Of a stretch of 57,695 bases of DNA, positions 17,635-25,352 are shown in pieces. The notes beneath the pieces are model-generated. The model had not been told where the DNA came from and made no database searches. It was given only the letters and a program-made list of their open reading frames with translations. The stretch is from Micavibrio sp. Lineage in GTDB: Bacteria > Pseudomonadota > Alphaproteobacteria > Micavibrionales > Micavibrionaceae. The number at the start of each line of letters is the position of its first letter. Position 1 is the stretch's first letter. The translations under genes were made by a program, and so were the position numbers. The stretch is taken from contig JAQGJB010000097.1 in assembly GCA_028290825.1 (NCBI GenBank), positions 1 through 57,695 of the forward strand. The letters run 5' to 3'.

Positions 17635-18324
17635 ATGCGTTTATTAATTCTGCTGTTAATCGCTTTATTTATTTCTGCGCCTGTAATTGCGGCAGAGCAG
17701 GGTATGATCGTTATTAACCCCGATGGGACGGTGACGGAATCGGGCGCGGCAGCGGATCCTATGGCGCGTCACAATGCCGCCCGGGCTGCTGTCATCAAAT
17801 CGGAAAAAATCAACCCTCCGGAACCGGATACCCCGAAACCGGTCATGAACCTGGAGCCGGAACCCGAGCAAAAAGCGGAACCTGCGCCCGTGCCGGAAGC
17901 TAAGCCCGAGCCTGTCAAAGTAAAGCCGCCTGTTAAAAAGCCGGTGAAGCAGAAGACCTCACCGGTAAAGGCCGCCACACCGAAAGCAACAAAATCTAAA
18001 AAACAGGCTGCTGCACCGGTTCAGAATGCGGCAGGGGCGGAGCCGTCACCGAAAATAAAATGGAACAAGCCATCGAAGAAAAAACTGAAGCCCATTACAA
18101 TCGAAACTGCGCCTGTGAATGCACCCGAACCTCAGACACCTGTCGCGCCTATCAGTCGTGATCAGGCGCTTCGTGCCGCTATTCAGGTTGCTCCGCCATT
18201 CAGATCATCGCGCGTCGTGCCGGCTGAAGACAACGGGCGTCAGATTTACCGCGTAATTCTGCAGACCGAGGATGGGGAGCAGGAGATCCTGGTGAACAGG
18301 CAGACCGGAGAAATTCTTCGCTAA
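17635..18324 (+). CDS. Secreted Pro/Lys-rich protein with a PepSY-like tail
   Basis: The 229-residue product has a signal peptide (LLILLLIALFISAPVIAA). A long low-complexity middle (about 50-160) is dominated by Pro, Lys, Glu and Ala, like proteins that span the periplasm or contact the cell wall. The carboxy-terminal 60 residues end in YRVILQTEDGEQEILVNRQT, a pattern typical of PepSY domains, which occur in protease-inhibitor and cell-surface proteins. GGAG precedes the ATG. The terminator begins right after the stop. The PepSY call rests on motif shape only. Confidence 0.72.
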   Translation: MRLLILLLIALFISAPVIAAEQGMIVINPDGTVTESGAAADPMARHNAARAAVIKSEKINPPEPDTPKPVMNLEPEPEQKAEPAPVPEAKPEPVKVKPPVKKPVKQKTSPVKAATPKATKSKKQAAAPVQNAAGAEPSPKIKWNKPSKKKLKPITIETAPVNAPEPQTPVAPISRDQALRAAIQVAPPFRSSRVVPAEDNGRQIYRVILQTEDGEQEILVNRQTGEILR

Positions 18325-18353
18325 AAAAAATCCCTGGTTTTCAGGGATTTTTT
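18325..18353. terminator. Bidirectional terminator after the gene at 17635
   Basis: A perfect 12-bp stem (AAAAAATCCCTG and its complement) with a GTTTT loop, between convergent genes, has T runs on both strands. Confidence 0.9.
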
Positions 18354-18357
18354 GGTT

Positions 18358-18684
18358 CTAACCACGCATACCCTTGATGATTTTAGGGGAGGAGGGATCA
18401 GAAGAAGAAGGTCCCGGCGAATTGTGAAGCGCACCGGAAATAATACTATCTATCGATTGGGATGGGTCTGGCATAAGCGTAATGGCCTGCTGCCCCCTTT
18501 TGGTATGACATTTGACAGCGGTTGGCTGGATCAGGACCGACGCGGCGCTAAGGGTTGAGGTATCATTGTTGCTATAGACATCGTCCTTGTCGGGATTGGA
18601 GCGCATCGCGCTCATCAGGGCTTCGGCCTGGCCGAGCAGGGCGGAAATATCGTCGGTGTTACGGGCAAAGCAAATCTGTTTCAT
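18358..18684 (-). CDS. Small unassigned protein
   Basis: Not recognised. The 108-residue product starts with a short helical part (TDDISALLGQAEALMSAM) and ends in a Ser/Pro-rich, probably disordered tail. It lies four bases after the stop of the gene at 18689-19099 on the same strand, so the pair forms an operon closed by the terminator at 18325-18353. There is no signal peptide or membrane segment. Confidence 0.55.
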   Translation of the reverse strand: MKQICFARNTDDISALLGQAEALMSAMRSNPDKDDVYSNNDTSTLSAASVLIQPTAVKCHTKRGQQAITLMPDPSQSIDSIISGALHNSPGPSSSDPSSPKIIKGMRG

Positions 18685-18688
18685 AGTC

Positions 18689-19099
18689 TTAGTCCCTTAC
18701 AATAAAACTTACATAGTGGCCGTTTCGTCTGTCAAATCTTCCTGTGACCAGCATCAGTCGCTGTGTCCGCATGACCGTCGCTGCATGGTGGCCCGCCATA
18801 TTAAGAGCAAGTTCGGCATAATCGCCGCCCATCTGCACCACTGAAAGCTTACTCTCTTTTACATCCCACTCAACCCAGGAGGGAAAGTCCATAAAATCGT
18901 GGTCGACAATAACGACAACCTTTTCGTTTTCACACAACATCAGGGTCGGAACTTCCAAAAGGCCCGTCGTGCCATGCTTTCTTGTTTCCTCCTGGATGAC
19001 CGGATCCGGAGGTGAAAGGCCGGTTTCCGGCTTTCTCACACCTAATTTATACAGAAAAGACTTTAACAAAGTCTTTACGTTTTGGCAGAGGGCTGTCAT
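18689..19099 (-). CDS. Small unassigned protein, first gene of a two-gene unit
   Basis: Not recognised. The 136-residue product has a basic helical start (NVKTLLKSFLYKLGVRKPE), then a beta-rich domain (KVVVIVDHDFMDFPSWVEWD, MRTQRLMLVTGRFDRRNGHY). It is probably cytosolic. A 23-base perfect dyad lies 22 bases upstream of its start, where an operator would be expected. It reads in the same direction as the RND genes but is separated from them by that element. Confidence 0.6.
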   Translation of the reverse strand: MTALCQNVKTLLKSFLYKLGVRKPETGLSPPDPVIQEETRKHGTTGLLEVPTLMLCENEKVVVIVDHDFMDFPSWVEWDVKESKLSVVQMGGDYAELALNMAGHHAATVMRTQRLMLVTGRFDRRNGHYVSFIVRD

Positions 19100-19120
19100 T
19101 TGGCGTGATTCTTCAGGTGA

Positions 19121-19143
19121 TGGTTATAGTGTCGCTATAACCA
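19121..19143. promoter_or_regulatory. Perfect 9-bp dyad, operator-like
   Basis: TGGTTATAG, a 5-base centre, then CTATAACCA. There is no T run after it on either strand, so it is more likely a protein-binding site than a terminator. It lies between the RND permease stop and the start of the gene at 19099. Confidence 0.5.
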
Positions 19144-19191
19144 TTCTTACCTTAAGTTCTTAAGAAAACGTTCAGGAGAGGGGAAAGTTCC

Positions 19192-22100
19192 CTAATCTGC
19201 ACCAAGCTCGGCAATTTGCTGGTTTCGTTCTGAATCGGCGGCCTTGCGGTGGTCTTTGGCCAGGATTGTATAAACCGAGGGCAGAACGAACAGCGTAAAC
19301 AACGTGCCGATCAGCATCCCGGAAACAATCACCACGCCGATTGAGAAACGGCTGGCCGCACCCGCGCCATCAGCAAGGATCAGCGGAACCAGACCAACCA
19401 CCATCGCCGCCGTCGTCATCAGGATCGGGCGGAGACGGACGCGGGCGGATTCCTCGATCGCCTGACGGCGGTCAAGGTTATGCTCCACCTGCGCCTTGTT
19501 GGCGAATTCAGTCATCAGAATGCCGTGCTTGGAAATCAGCCCGACAAGCGTCACGAGACCAATCTTGGTATAGATATTCAGCGTCGCTGCCCCGAAATAA
19601 AGCGGGAACAATGCACCGCAGATCGCCAGCGGCACCGAAGTCATGATAACCAGAGGATCGCGGAAAGATTCGAACTGCGCCGCCAGCACCAGGAAAATCA
19701 CCACAACGGCAAGGCCAAGTGCGACGAGGAGTTGATTGCCTTCGTGCACATACTGGCGTGAATCGCTCAACCAGTCATAGGTGAACCCTGCGGGCAGGAT
19801 TTTTTTGGCGGTGGTTTCCATGAATTCCACAGCCTCCCCCATCGACACGCCGGGCATCGGCATGGCGGAGAAAGTGGCAGAGTTCAACTGGTTAAACTGG
19901 GTCAGTACGTCGGGCGATGTCGACATGGTGGTGGAGATGACGGTCGACAGGGGAACCATCGCCCCTTCGGTCGTGCGCACATAATATTGCGTCAGCGATT
20001 GCGGGTTGATGCGGTCCGCGCGGCGCACCTGCGGTACAACCTCATAGGAACGGCCATCAAGATTAAAACGGTTGACGTAGTTTTCACCCAGCATCAGCGC
20101 AAGCGTTGCGCCGATATCCGCCATGGTGATGCCAAGCTGGTTCGCCTTGTTGTGGTCGATGTTCAGGTTGACGACCGGCGTATTGAAGTTCAGGTCCGTG
20201 TCAGCGATCATGAACTTTCCGCTTTTCATCGCTTCAGCCTTCAACTGCTCCATCGCCCTGTAGACGACATCATACCCTTGTGTGCTGCGCAGGACCATCT
20301 GGAACGGCAGACCGCCGGTCGAGCCGGGCAGCGAGGGAATCGGGAAGGCAAAGACGCTTTCGCCGGAAATCATACTGACCTTGCCCTGAAGATCGCCCTG
20401 AATTTCCTTGGCGGAACGATCACGCAAGGACCAGTCTTTCAGTGTCAGGCCGCCGAAACCGGCATTCGGTCCGCCCATGCCGACAAGGATGAAGGTCGAG
20501 GCGACTTCGGGGGTTTCCTTGAAAATTTTCTCAACCTGGCGGCCATAGACCATCGAGTAATCGAGGTTGGCGTATTGCGGCGCTTTGGTCGCGGTCAGGA
20601 CGATCCCCTGATCCTCTTCCGGTGCCAGTTCCTGTTGAGCGCCGCTGTAAAGAACATACAGCGAGCCGAAAATGCACAACGCGAAGAACAATGTCACGGG
20701 ACGGTATTTGAGGGTGCTCTCGAGACGGCGGGCGTAGAAACCTTCGATTTTTGCAAAAACCTGGTTGATTTTCAGCGCCAGACCCTGCTTGTCCATACCT
20801 TCCTTCAGAAGGAGGGAGCACATCATCGGCGACAGGGTCAACGCGACCACGCCTGAAATAATCACAGAACCGGCGAGTGTGAACGCAAATTCCTTGAACA
20901 GAGAACCTGTTACACCGCCCATGAAGCCGATTGGCGCATAAACGGCGGCCAGCGTAATCGTCATAGCGATAACTGGCCCGATAATTTCACGGGCGCCGAC
21001 AATCGCGGCCTGAACCGGTGTCTTGCCATGTTCGATATGCCGGAAGACGTTCTCTACCACCACAATCGCGTCATCGACCACAAGGCCGATGGCCATCACC
21101 ATCGCCAGCAGCGTCAGAAGGTTGAGCGAGAAACCCATGGCCAGCATCAGGAAGGCCGCGCCGACCAGGGAAAGCGGAATTGTCACCAGTGGAATAATCA
21201 CCGAACGCGGCGAGCCGAGGAACAAGAAGATCACGACCACAACGATCAGCATCGCTTCGCCAAGGGTTTTAGCAACTTCGTGGATCGAGGCGTTAATGAA
21301 CACGGTCACATCGAATGGAATTTCAACTTCCATTCCGGGCGGCATGGATTTGCGCAGTTCGGGCAGCTTGCCGCGAACGTCCTTCACAATATCGATCGGG
21401 TTGCCAGACGGCGTAGCGGTGACGCCGATGAACACGGCCTGTTTGCCGTTCATCAGGGCGCTCTGACCGTAATCCTGCGCGCCAAGCTCCATCGTGCCGA
21501 TATCGCTCATCTTCACGGTGCTGCCATCGACGGATTTGACGACCATGTTGCGGAACTGGTCGACACTGGTCAGACCGGTATTGGTGGAGATGTTGGTCAG
21601 GATATAGCTGCCCTTCATCTGGCCGGGTGCGGCCTGATAGTTGTTCGCCTGAATAACGGCGGCAACATCCGACGCAGTAATGCTGCGTGCGGCCATTTTC
21701 GCGGGGTCGAGCCACAAACGCATGGCAAGCGACTGCCCGCCGATAATTTCGGCAGACGCAACGCCGGGAACGGCGGCCAGCATCGGCTGGATCACGCGGA
21801 TCAGGTAATCGGTGATCGAGGCGGAGGGCAGGGTATCACTGGCGAAACCCATATACATGATGGCGGAAATGTCGCCTGTGGATTTGAGGAGGATCGGGTC
21901 ATTCGCTTCACGCGGCAGGATATATTTCACCTGGTTCAGCTTGGTCTGAATATCGACCATCGATGAATCGGAATTGGTGTTCAGGCGCAAATGCGCCTCG
22001 ACCGTGCTCATACCCTGGGAGGATTTGGAAACGAGGTATTCAACGCCGTCGGCGGTTGCGATGGCCTGCGCGATTGGCGTGGTGATGAAACCCTGCATCA

Positions 22101-22272
22101 ACTCGGGCGAGGCGCCCGGATAACCTGTGCTGACCGTAATCACCGCTTGCTCGATCTGCGGGAACTGGCGGACCGGCAGGTTGAAGGCCGAGATCAGGCC
22201 TAGCAGCAGGATCAGCGTACTGAAAACGAACGCAAAAACCGGGCGTTTGATGAAATGATCGGTGAAGGCCAT
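19192..22272 (-). CDS. RND-family (HAE1) efflux permease
   Basis: Inner-membrane proton-driven drug exporter, 1026 residues, the usual HAE1 length. The sequence shows 12 membrane segments, the first right at the start (FAFVFSTLILLLGLISAF), and two large periplasmic regions. The proton-relay Asp pair is in GLVVDDAIVVVENVFRHIE in TM4. Carboxy-terminal TM blocks include GLISKHGILMTEFANK. It forms a pump with the fusion protein encoded upstream; no outer-membrane TolC-type gene is present in the window. The substrate cannot be read from sequence. Confidence 0.94.
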   Translation of the reverse strand: MAFTDHFIKRPVFAFVFSTLILLLGLISAFNLPVRQFPQIEQAVITVSTGYPGASPELMQGFITTPIAQAIATADGVEYLVSKSSQGMSTVEAHLRLNTNSDSSMVDIQTKLNQVKYILPREANDPILLKSTGDISAIMYMGFASDTLPSASITDYLIRVIQPMLAAVPGVASAEIIGGQSLAMRLWLDPAKMAARSITASDVAAVIQANNYQAAPGQMKGSYILTNISTNTGLTSVDQFRNMVVKSVDGSTVKMSDIGTMELGAQDYGQSALMNGKQAVFIGVTATPSGNPIDIVKDVRGKLPELRKSMPPGMEVEIPFDVTVFINASIHEVAKTLGEAMLIVVVVIFLFLGSPRSVIIPLVTIPLSLVGAAFLMLAMGFSLNLLTLLAMVMAIGLVVDDAIVVVENVFRHIEHGKTPVQAAIVGAREIIGPVIAMTITLAAVYAPIGFMGGVTGSLFKEFAFTLAGSVIISGVVALTLSPMMCSLLLKEGMDKQGLALKINQVFAKIEGFYARRLESTLKYRPVTLFFALCIFGSLYVLYSGAQQELAPEEDQGIVLTATKAPQYANLDYSMVYGRQVEKIFKETPEVASTFILVGMGGPNAGFGGLTLKDWSLRDRSAKEIQGDLQGKVSMISGESVFAFPIPSLPGSTGGLPFQMVLRSTQGYDVVYRAMEQLKAEAMKSGKFMIADTDLNFNTPVVNLNIDHNKANQLGITMADIGATLALMLGENYVNRFNLDGRSYEVVPQVRRADRINPQSLTQYYVRTTEGAMVPLSTVISTTMSTSPDVLTQFNQLNSATFSAMPMPGVSMGEAVEFMETTAKKILPAGFTYDWLSDSRQYVHEGNQLLVALGLAVVVIFLVLAAQFESFRDPLVIMTSVPLAICGALFPLYFGAATLNIYTKIGLVTLVGLISKHGILMTEFANKAQVEHNLDRRQAIEESARVRLRPILMTTAAMVVGLVPLILADGAGAASRFSIGVVIVSGMLIGTLFTLFVLPSVYTILAKDHRKAADSERNQQIAELGAD

Positions 22273-22295
22273 GCTACATTCTCTCTTTTTTTAAT

Positions 22296-22397
22296 CTTCT
22301 CCTTCACCCCCGCGGGGAGAAGGCCGGTATGAACGGGCCGCCCATCTGATTTGTGAGTGACTTCTTACCTAAAGACCCTCACCCGCACGGGAAAGGG
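22296..22397. repeat. Two imperfect palindromic repeat units in the RND operon
   Basis: Two GC-rich palindrome-like units lie in the 136-base gap between permease and fusion-protein genes. One is CTTCTCC...GGGGAGAAG at 22296-22322. The other is CCCTCACCCG with CGGGAAAGGG at 22376-22397. They resemble the dispersed CCCT...AGGG intergenic palindromes common in proteobacterial genomes. They may stabilise or partly end the upstream mRNA. Confidence 0.55.
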
Positions 22398-22408
22398 CTT
22401 CACGCTGA

Positions 22409-23542
22409 TTACTCGTTTGTCGGTTTCGCCAGTTTCTTCTGATAGTCGTCAGCGAGGGCATCTTCCTTGGCGAGTGATACCTGCGCCCCGGGGCTGAGCT
22501 TCAGCTGGCCGCTGGTCACGACTTTTTCGCCAGCCTTAAGGCCGGTCATAACCGCAACCTTGTTGTCGAAACGTGTGCCCGTTTTGATGAAGACGCGGTC
22601 AACGGTCAGTTTCTCCTGGCCCTTGTCATCCTTGGCCGATTTCAAAACGTAGACCGAGTCGCCATAGATCGTGAAGTCGATCGCCGTTTCTGGCACAACC
22701 GGATAGGTCTGCTCATTCGGCAGAACCACAGTCACCTTGGCATACATGCCGGGTGACAGGGCATTATCAGGGTTGGGCAGGATCGCCTGGACCTTGATGT
22801 TGCGCGTTTCCGTTCCGATCTGTGGTTCGATGGCGTTGATTTTGGCTTCGAAGGTTTTTCCAGGCTGGGAGTCGAGCGTGAAGCGCACCGTCTGGCCGAC
22901 AGCAAGAAGACCCATCGTCTGTTCAGGCAGTGTGAAATTCACATACAGTTCGGAAAGGTCGGTAAGTGTCGCAATCGCCTGACCGGGGTTTACGAACTGG
23001 CCCAGATTGACCTGACGCAGACCGATGCTGCCGTCGAACGGCGCATGAATTTCTTTCTGCGCAATCACAGCCTGGGTGCGGGCGAGGCCGCCTTCGGCAT
23101 CCTGCAACTGGCTTTTAAACTGATCGAGCTGGGTTTTGGTTGTGGCGACGCCAAGCAGTTTCTGCGTGCGGTTGGTATTGATGCGGGCCAGGTTCGCCTG
23201 CGCCTGGAAGCGGGCAAGATCGCCTTTCTCAGGATCGCTGTTCAGCGAGGCAAGCAGATCACCTTTCTTCACAACCGCGCCGGCTTCGAAATTGATCGCG
23301 CTGATCCGTCCGCTTACTTCCGGGGACAGTGTGACCTGGCGCACGGCCTCGAGTGAACCGACGGCGGTCAGCAGATTAGGAATGACCTCGGCCTTTACGT
23401 CCGCGATGGACACAGGTGAGGGTGGCGGAGTCATCGAGGCAAAATATTCGCCCATCATTTTCTTTTTAAATACGCTGAACTGATATAGCCCGCCAAAAAG
23501 CAGCGCCATCAGAATGGCGACGATCACAAAACGTTTCTTCAT
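22409..23542 (-). CDS. RND efflux membrane fusion protein (HlyD/MdtA family)
   Basis: Periplasmic adaptor of the RND pump. The 377-residue product has an amino-terminal anchor (VIVAILMALLFGGLYQF), then the biotinyl-lipoyl half-motif (VSGRISAINFEAGAVVKKGD) and an alpha-hairpin near 105-165. The second lipoyl half is APFDGSIGLRQVNLGQFVNP, followed by beta-barrel and membrane-proximal domains. It has no lipobox cysteine, so it is anchored by the helix rather than by lipid. The permease gene follows. The upstream region shared with gpmA holds a small dyad that might bind a local regulator, but no regulator gene is adjacent. Confidence 0.93.
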   Translation of the reverse strand: MKKRFVIVAILMALLFGGLYQFSVFKKKMMGEYFASMTPPPSPVSIADVKAEVIPNLLTAVGSLEAVRQVTLSPEVSGRISAINFEAGAVVKKGDLLASLNSDPEKGDLARFQAQANLARINTNRTQKLLGVATTKTQLDQFKSQLQDAEGGLARTQAVIAQKEIHAPFDGSIGLRQVNLGQFVNPGQAIATLTDLSELYVNFTLPEQTMGLLAVGQTVRFTLDSQPGKTFEAKINAIEPQIGTETRNIKVQAILPNPDNALSPGMYAKVTVVLPNEQTYPVVPETAIDFTIYGDSVYVLKSAKDDKGQEKLTVDRVFIKTGTRFDNKVAVMTGLKAGEKVVTSGQLKLSPGAQVSLAKEDALADDYQKKLAKPTNE

Positions 23543-23571
23543 ATTCTTGCCCCGGGGTTTCTTGTAGTTTT

Positions 23572-23610
23572 ACGCAGTTGCGTTATAAAGCATAGATAGT
23601 GCGCTTGACA
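23572..23610. promoter_or_regulatory. Divergent promoter region of the RND operon and gpmA
   Basis: The 110-base divergent gap holds TTGACA at 23605-23610 (plus strand, toward gpmA, with a poor -10). On the minus strand there is an overlapping TTGTGT with a TTTATA box. A short dyad ACGCA-GT-TGCGT lies at 23572-23583. The overlap suggests the two units could be regulated together. Weak, sequence-only evidence. Confidence 0.35.
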
Positions 23611-23652
23611 CAAGAAAACAGTTCGGATTTACGGAACTATTGGAGAATATTT

Positions 23653-24288
23653 ATGAATTACCTCGTTCTTATGAGACATGGCCAAAGTCAGTGGAATCTG
23701 GAAAACCGGTTTACGGGATTCAAGAATGTGGAACTGAGCGACCTGGGCCGTGAAGAGGCCCGCCTTGCAGGGCAGAACCTCGCAGCTGCGGGAATCGAAT
23801 TCGATCAGGCTTTCACCAGCACGCTGAAGCGCGCCGCCGATACTGCCGAAATTGCATTGAAAGAATGCGGGCAGGAACGCCTGATCCGCACGATGGAGCG
23901 CCAGGACGCCCTGCGTGAACGCGATTACGGCGACCTGACCGGCCTCAATAAGGACGAAACCAAAGAAAAGTTCGGTGAAGAACAGGTGCAGATCTGGCGC
24001 CGTTCCTACGATGTGCAACCGCCCGGCGGTGAAAGCCTTCAGGATGTGGTCGAAAAACGCGTACGCCCCTATTATAATGCGGAAATCAAACCACTGGTCG
24101 ATGACGGCGAAAACATCCTGATTGCGGCACATGGGAATTCCCTGCGCGGCATCCTCATCGTGATCGGGGTCGAAACACCCGAAACCATCAATCAGGCCGA
24201 AATTCCGACCGGTGCCCCACTGGTGTTCGAAATGGACAACGGCAGGGTGTTGAAGCGGTACTACCTGAACGAAAAGAAAGCCGCCTGA
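23653..24288 (+). CDS. gpmA: GpmA, 2,3-bisphosphoglycerate-dependent phosphoglycerate mutase
   Basis: Interconverts 3- and 2-phosphoglycerate in glycolysis and gluconeogenesis. The 211-residue product starts MNYLVLMRHGQSQWNLENRF, with the catalytic phospho-histidine in RHG. It also has ALRERDYGDLTGLNKDE, and the second active-site His in AAHGNSLRG. GGAG lies seven bases before the ATG. An in-frame ATG-less extension to 23599 is rejected because the family starts here. It is divergent from the RND operon. Confidence 0.95.
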   Translation: MNYLVLMRHGQSQWNLENRFTGFKNVELSDLGREEARLAGQNLAAAGIEFDQAFTSTLKRAADTAEIALKECGQERLIRTMERQDALRERDYGDLTGLNKDETKEKFGEEQVQIWRRSYDVQPPGGESLQDVVEKRVRPYYNAEIKPLVDDGENILIAAHGNSLRGILIVIGVETPETINQAEIPTGAPLVFEMDNGRVLKRYYLNEKKAA

Positions 24289-24312
24289 CAGGATTAAGCG
24301 TTTACATAATTG

Positions 24313-24341
24313 TTGACTTGCCAATTAGTTTCTGCTAATTT
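24313..24341 (+). promoter_or_regulatory. Promoter of the small gene at 24377
   Basis: TTGACT and TAATTT with a 17-base spacer. A dyad AATTAG (24323-24328) and CTAATT (24335-24340) lies within it and overlaps the -10, so it could be an operator. Confidence 0.6.
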
Positions 24342-24376
24342 ACATGCATAGGAATTCACCAGCCCCGGAGCAAGTC

Positions 24377-24703
24377 ATGTCCTTGTATAAAAACGTCTTT
24401 AATATCAGCAGTCAGTCAACGCAGAAAGAGGTTGCTGAGCAAGTGGCCAATTATGCGATGAACCGTAAGCTTCGCGAAGACGACCATGCGGTTGTTCGCT
24501 TGCTGGAACAATCAGATTACCGTTCGTTCCAGAACGCTCACCCCGATGACCTGCAGATTGCAGGATCGCAACAGGACCGCGCAGCCTTCGCCCTGATTGG
24601 AGTGGCGATGGATCATTTTAAAGCGGGCAGCACCGTACCGCAGCAAGATATCCGCAATCTTAAAGCCTATGCGAATGCCCCTAAGATTCAGGCATGGGGC
24701 TAA
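24377..24703 (+). CDS. Small unassigned helical protein
   Basis: Not recognised. The 108-residue product is soluble and probably all helical (STQKEVAEQVANYAMNRKL, DDHAVVRLLEQSD). There are no cysteines and no signal peptide. GGAG lies six bases before the ATG. It has its own promoter and terminator, so it is a one-gene unit. It sits in the segment that separates rpsO from pnp. Confidence 0.68.
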   Translation: MSLYKNVFNISSQSTQKEVAEQVANYAMNRKLREDDHAVVRLLEQSDYRSFQNAHPDDLQIAGSQQDRAAFALIGVAMDHFKAGSTVPQQDIRNLKAYANAPKIQAWG

Positions 24704-24722
24704 CCAATACGCGTATATCTTT

Positions 24723-24751
24723 AAAAACACAGGTTTTTGGCCTGTGTTTTT
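24723..24751. terminator. Terminator between convergent small genes
   Basis: An 11-bp perfect stem (AAAAACACAGG and its complement) with a TTTTTGG loop is followed by a T run. It ends the gene at 24377 and can also serve the minus-strand gene that stops at 24752. Confidence 0.9.
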
Positions 24752-24988
24752 TTATTGCGGGTGAGGGCGTGGCGAACGGAAAACGACTTTAACACGCTGG
24801 TAATTAAAAATCCCGGTATCGCCATCATCGGTATCCGTCTGCACGCAGCAGCCGAATATCTCTTTGACCTGATAATGTTTGCCCACAGTCAGCTTGTAAT
24901 GCGCCGAGCAGCAGCCTGTCGGCTTTTCAATCAGTTCAACAATGTCGCCCCGTTGCGGGCGAAGATCGCGAATGCCTGCTTCAAGCAT
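24752..24988 (-). CDS. Small unassigned protein with two CC pairs
   Basis: Not recognised. The 78-residue product looks like a small beta-barrel (RGDIVELIEKPTGCCSAHYK, KHYQVKEIFGCCVQTDTDD) with two Cys-Cys pairs and one His that might bind metal. AGGAGAG lies just before the ATG, a strong ribosome binding site. It follows the rpsO terminator on the same strand, so it may be transcribed by readthrough or from a promoter I cannot see. Confidence 0.65.
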   Translation of the reverse strand: MLEAGIRDLRPQRGDIVELIEKPTGCCSAHYKLTVGKHYQVKEIFGCCVQTDTDDGDTGIFNYQRVKVVFRSPRPHPQ

Positions 24989-25008
24989 GTTTCTCTCCTG
25001 TTTCTAAG

Positions 25009-25038
25009 AAAAAGGCAGCCATTGCGGGCTGCCTTTTT
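25009..25038 (-). terminator. Terminator of the rimP-rpsO operon
   Basis: A 12-bp stem (AAAAAGGCAGCC and its complement) with T runs on both strands lies about 23 bases after the rpsO stop. Confidence 0.9.
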
Positions 25039-25061
25039 TATATTCTGTTTTGCTGCTGCGA

Positions 25062-25331
25062 TTAGCGGCGAACGCCCAGTTTCTCGATCAGGGCTTTATA
25101 AGCGCCTTCATCTTTCGACTTAATGTAGTCGAGGAGTTTACGGCGCTTGGCAACCATGGTCAGCAGACCACGACGGCTGGACAAATCCTTTTTGTGTTCC
25201 TGCATGTGCAGGGACAGGGCATTGATGTTCTCGGTCAGCAGGGCAACCTGAACGAAGGACGAACCGGTGTCCTTGTCGGTGATTTTGTTTTCGCTGATCA
25301 GTTCTGCTTTACGCTTTACGGCTACGGCCAT
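25062..25331 (-). CDS. rpsO: Ribosomal protein S15
   Basis: Small-subunit protein that binds 16S rRNA early in assembly and also represses its own mRNA in E. coli. The 89-residue product has the usual length and the conserved [19 protein letters not shown] and [23 protein letters not shown] precedes the ATG. It is the last gene of the rimP-nusA-ylxR-infB-rbfA-truB-rpsO run and is ended by a terminator, whereas in most relatives pnp follows directly. Confidence 0.98.
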   Translation of the reverse strand: MAVAVKRKAELISENKITDKDTGSSFVQVALLTENINALSLHMQEHKKDLSSRRGLLTMVAKRRKLLDYIKSKDEGAYKALIEKLGVRR

Positions 25332-25352
25332 CTTATTTCTCCTTCAAGAGAG

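Noticed and set aside
19987-21966. Two open frames of about 290-310 codons on the plus strand
   Set aside because: Both are antisense to the RND permease, are His/Arg/Asp-rich shadows and have no family features.
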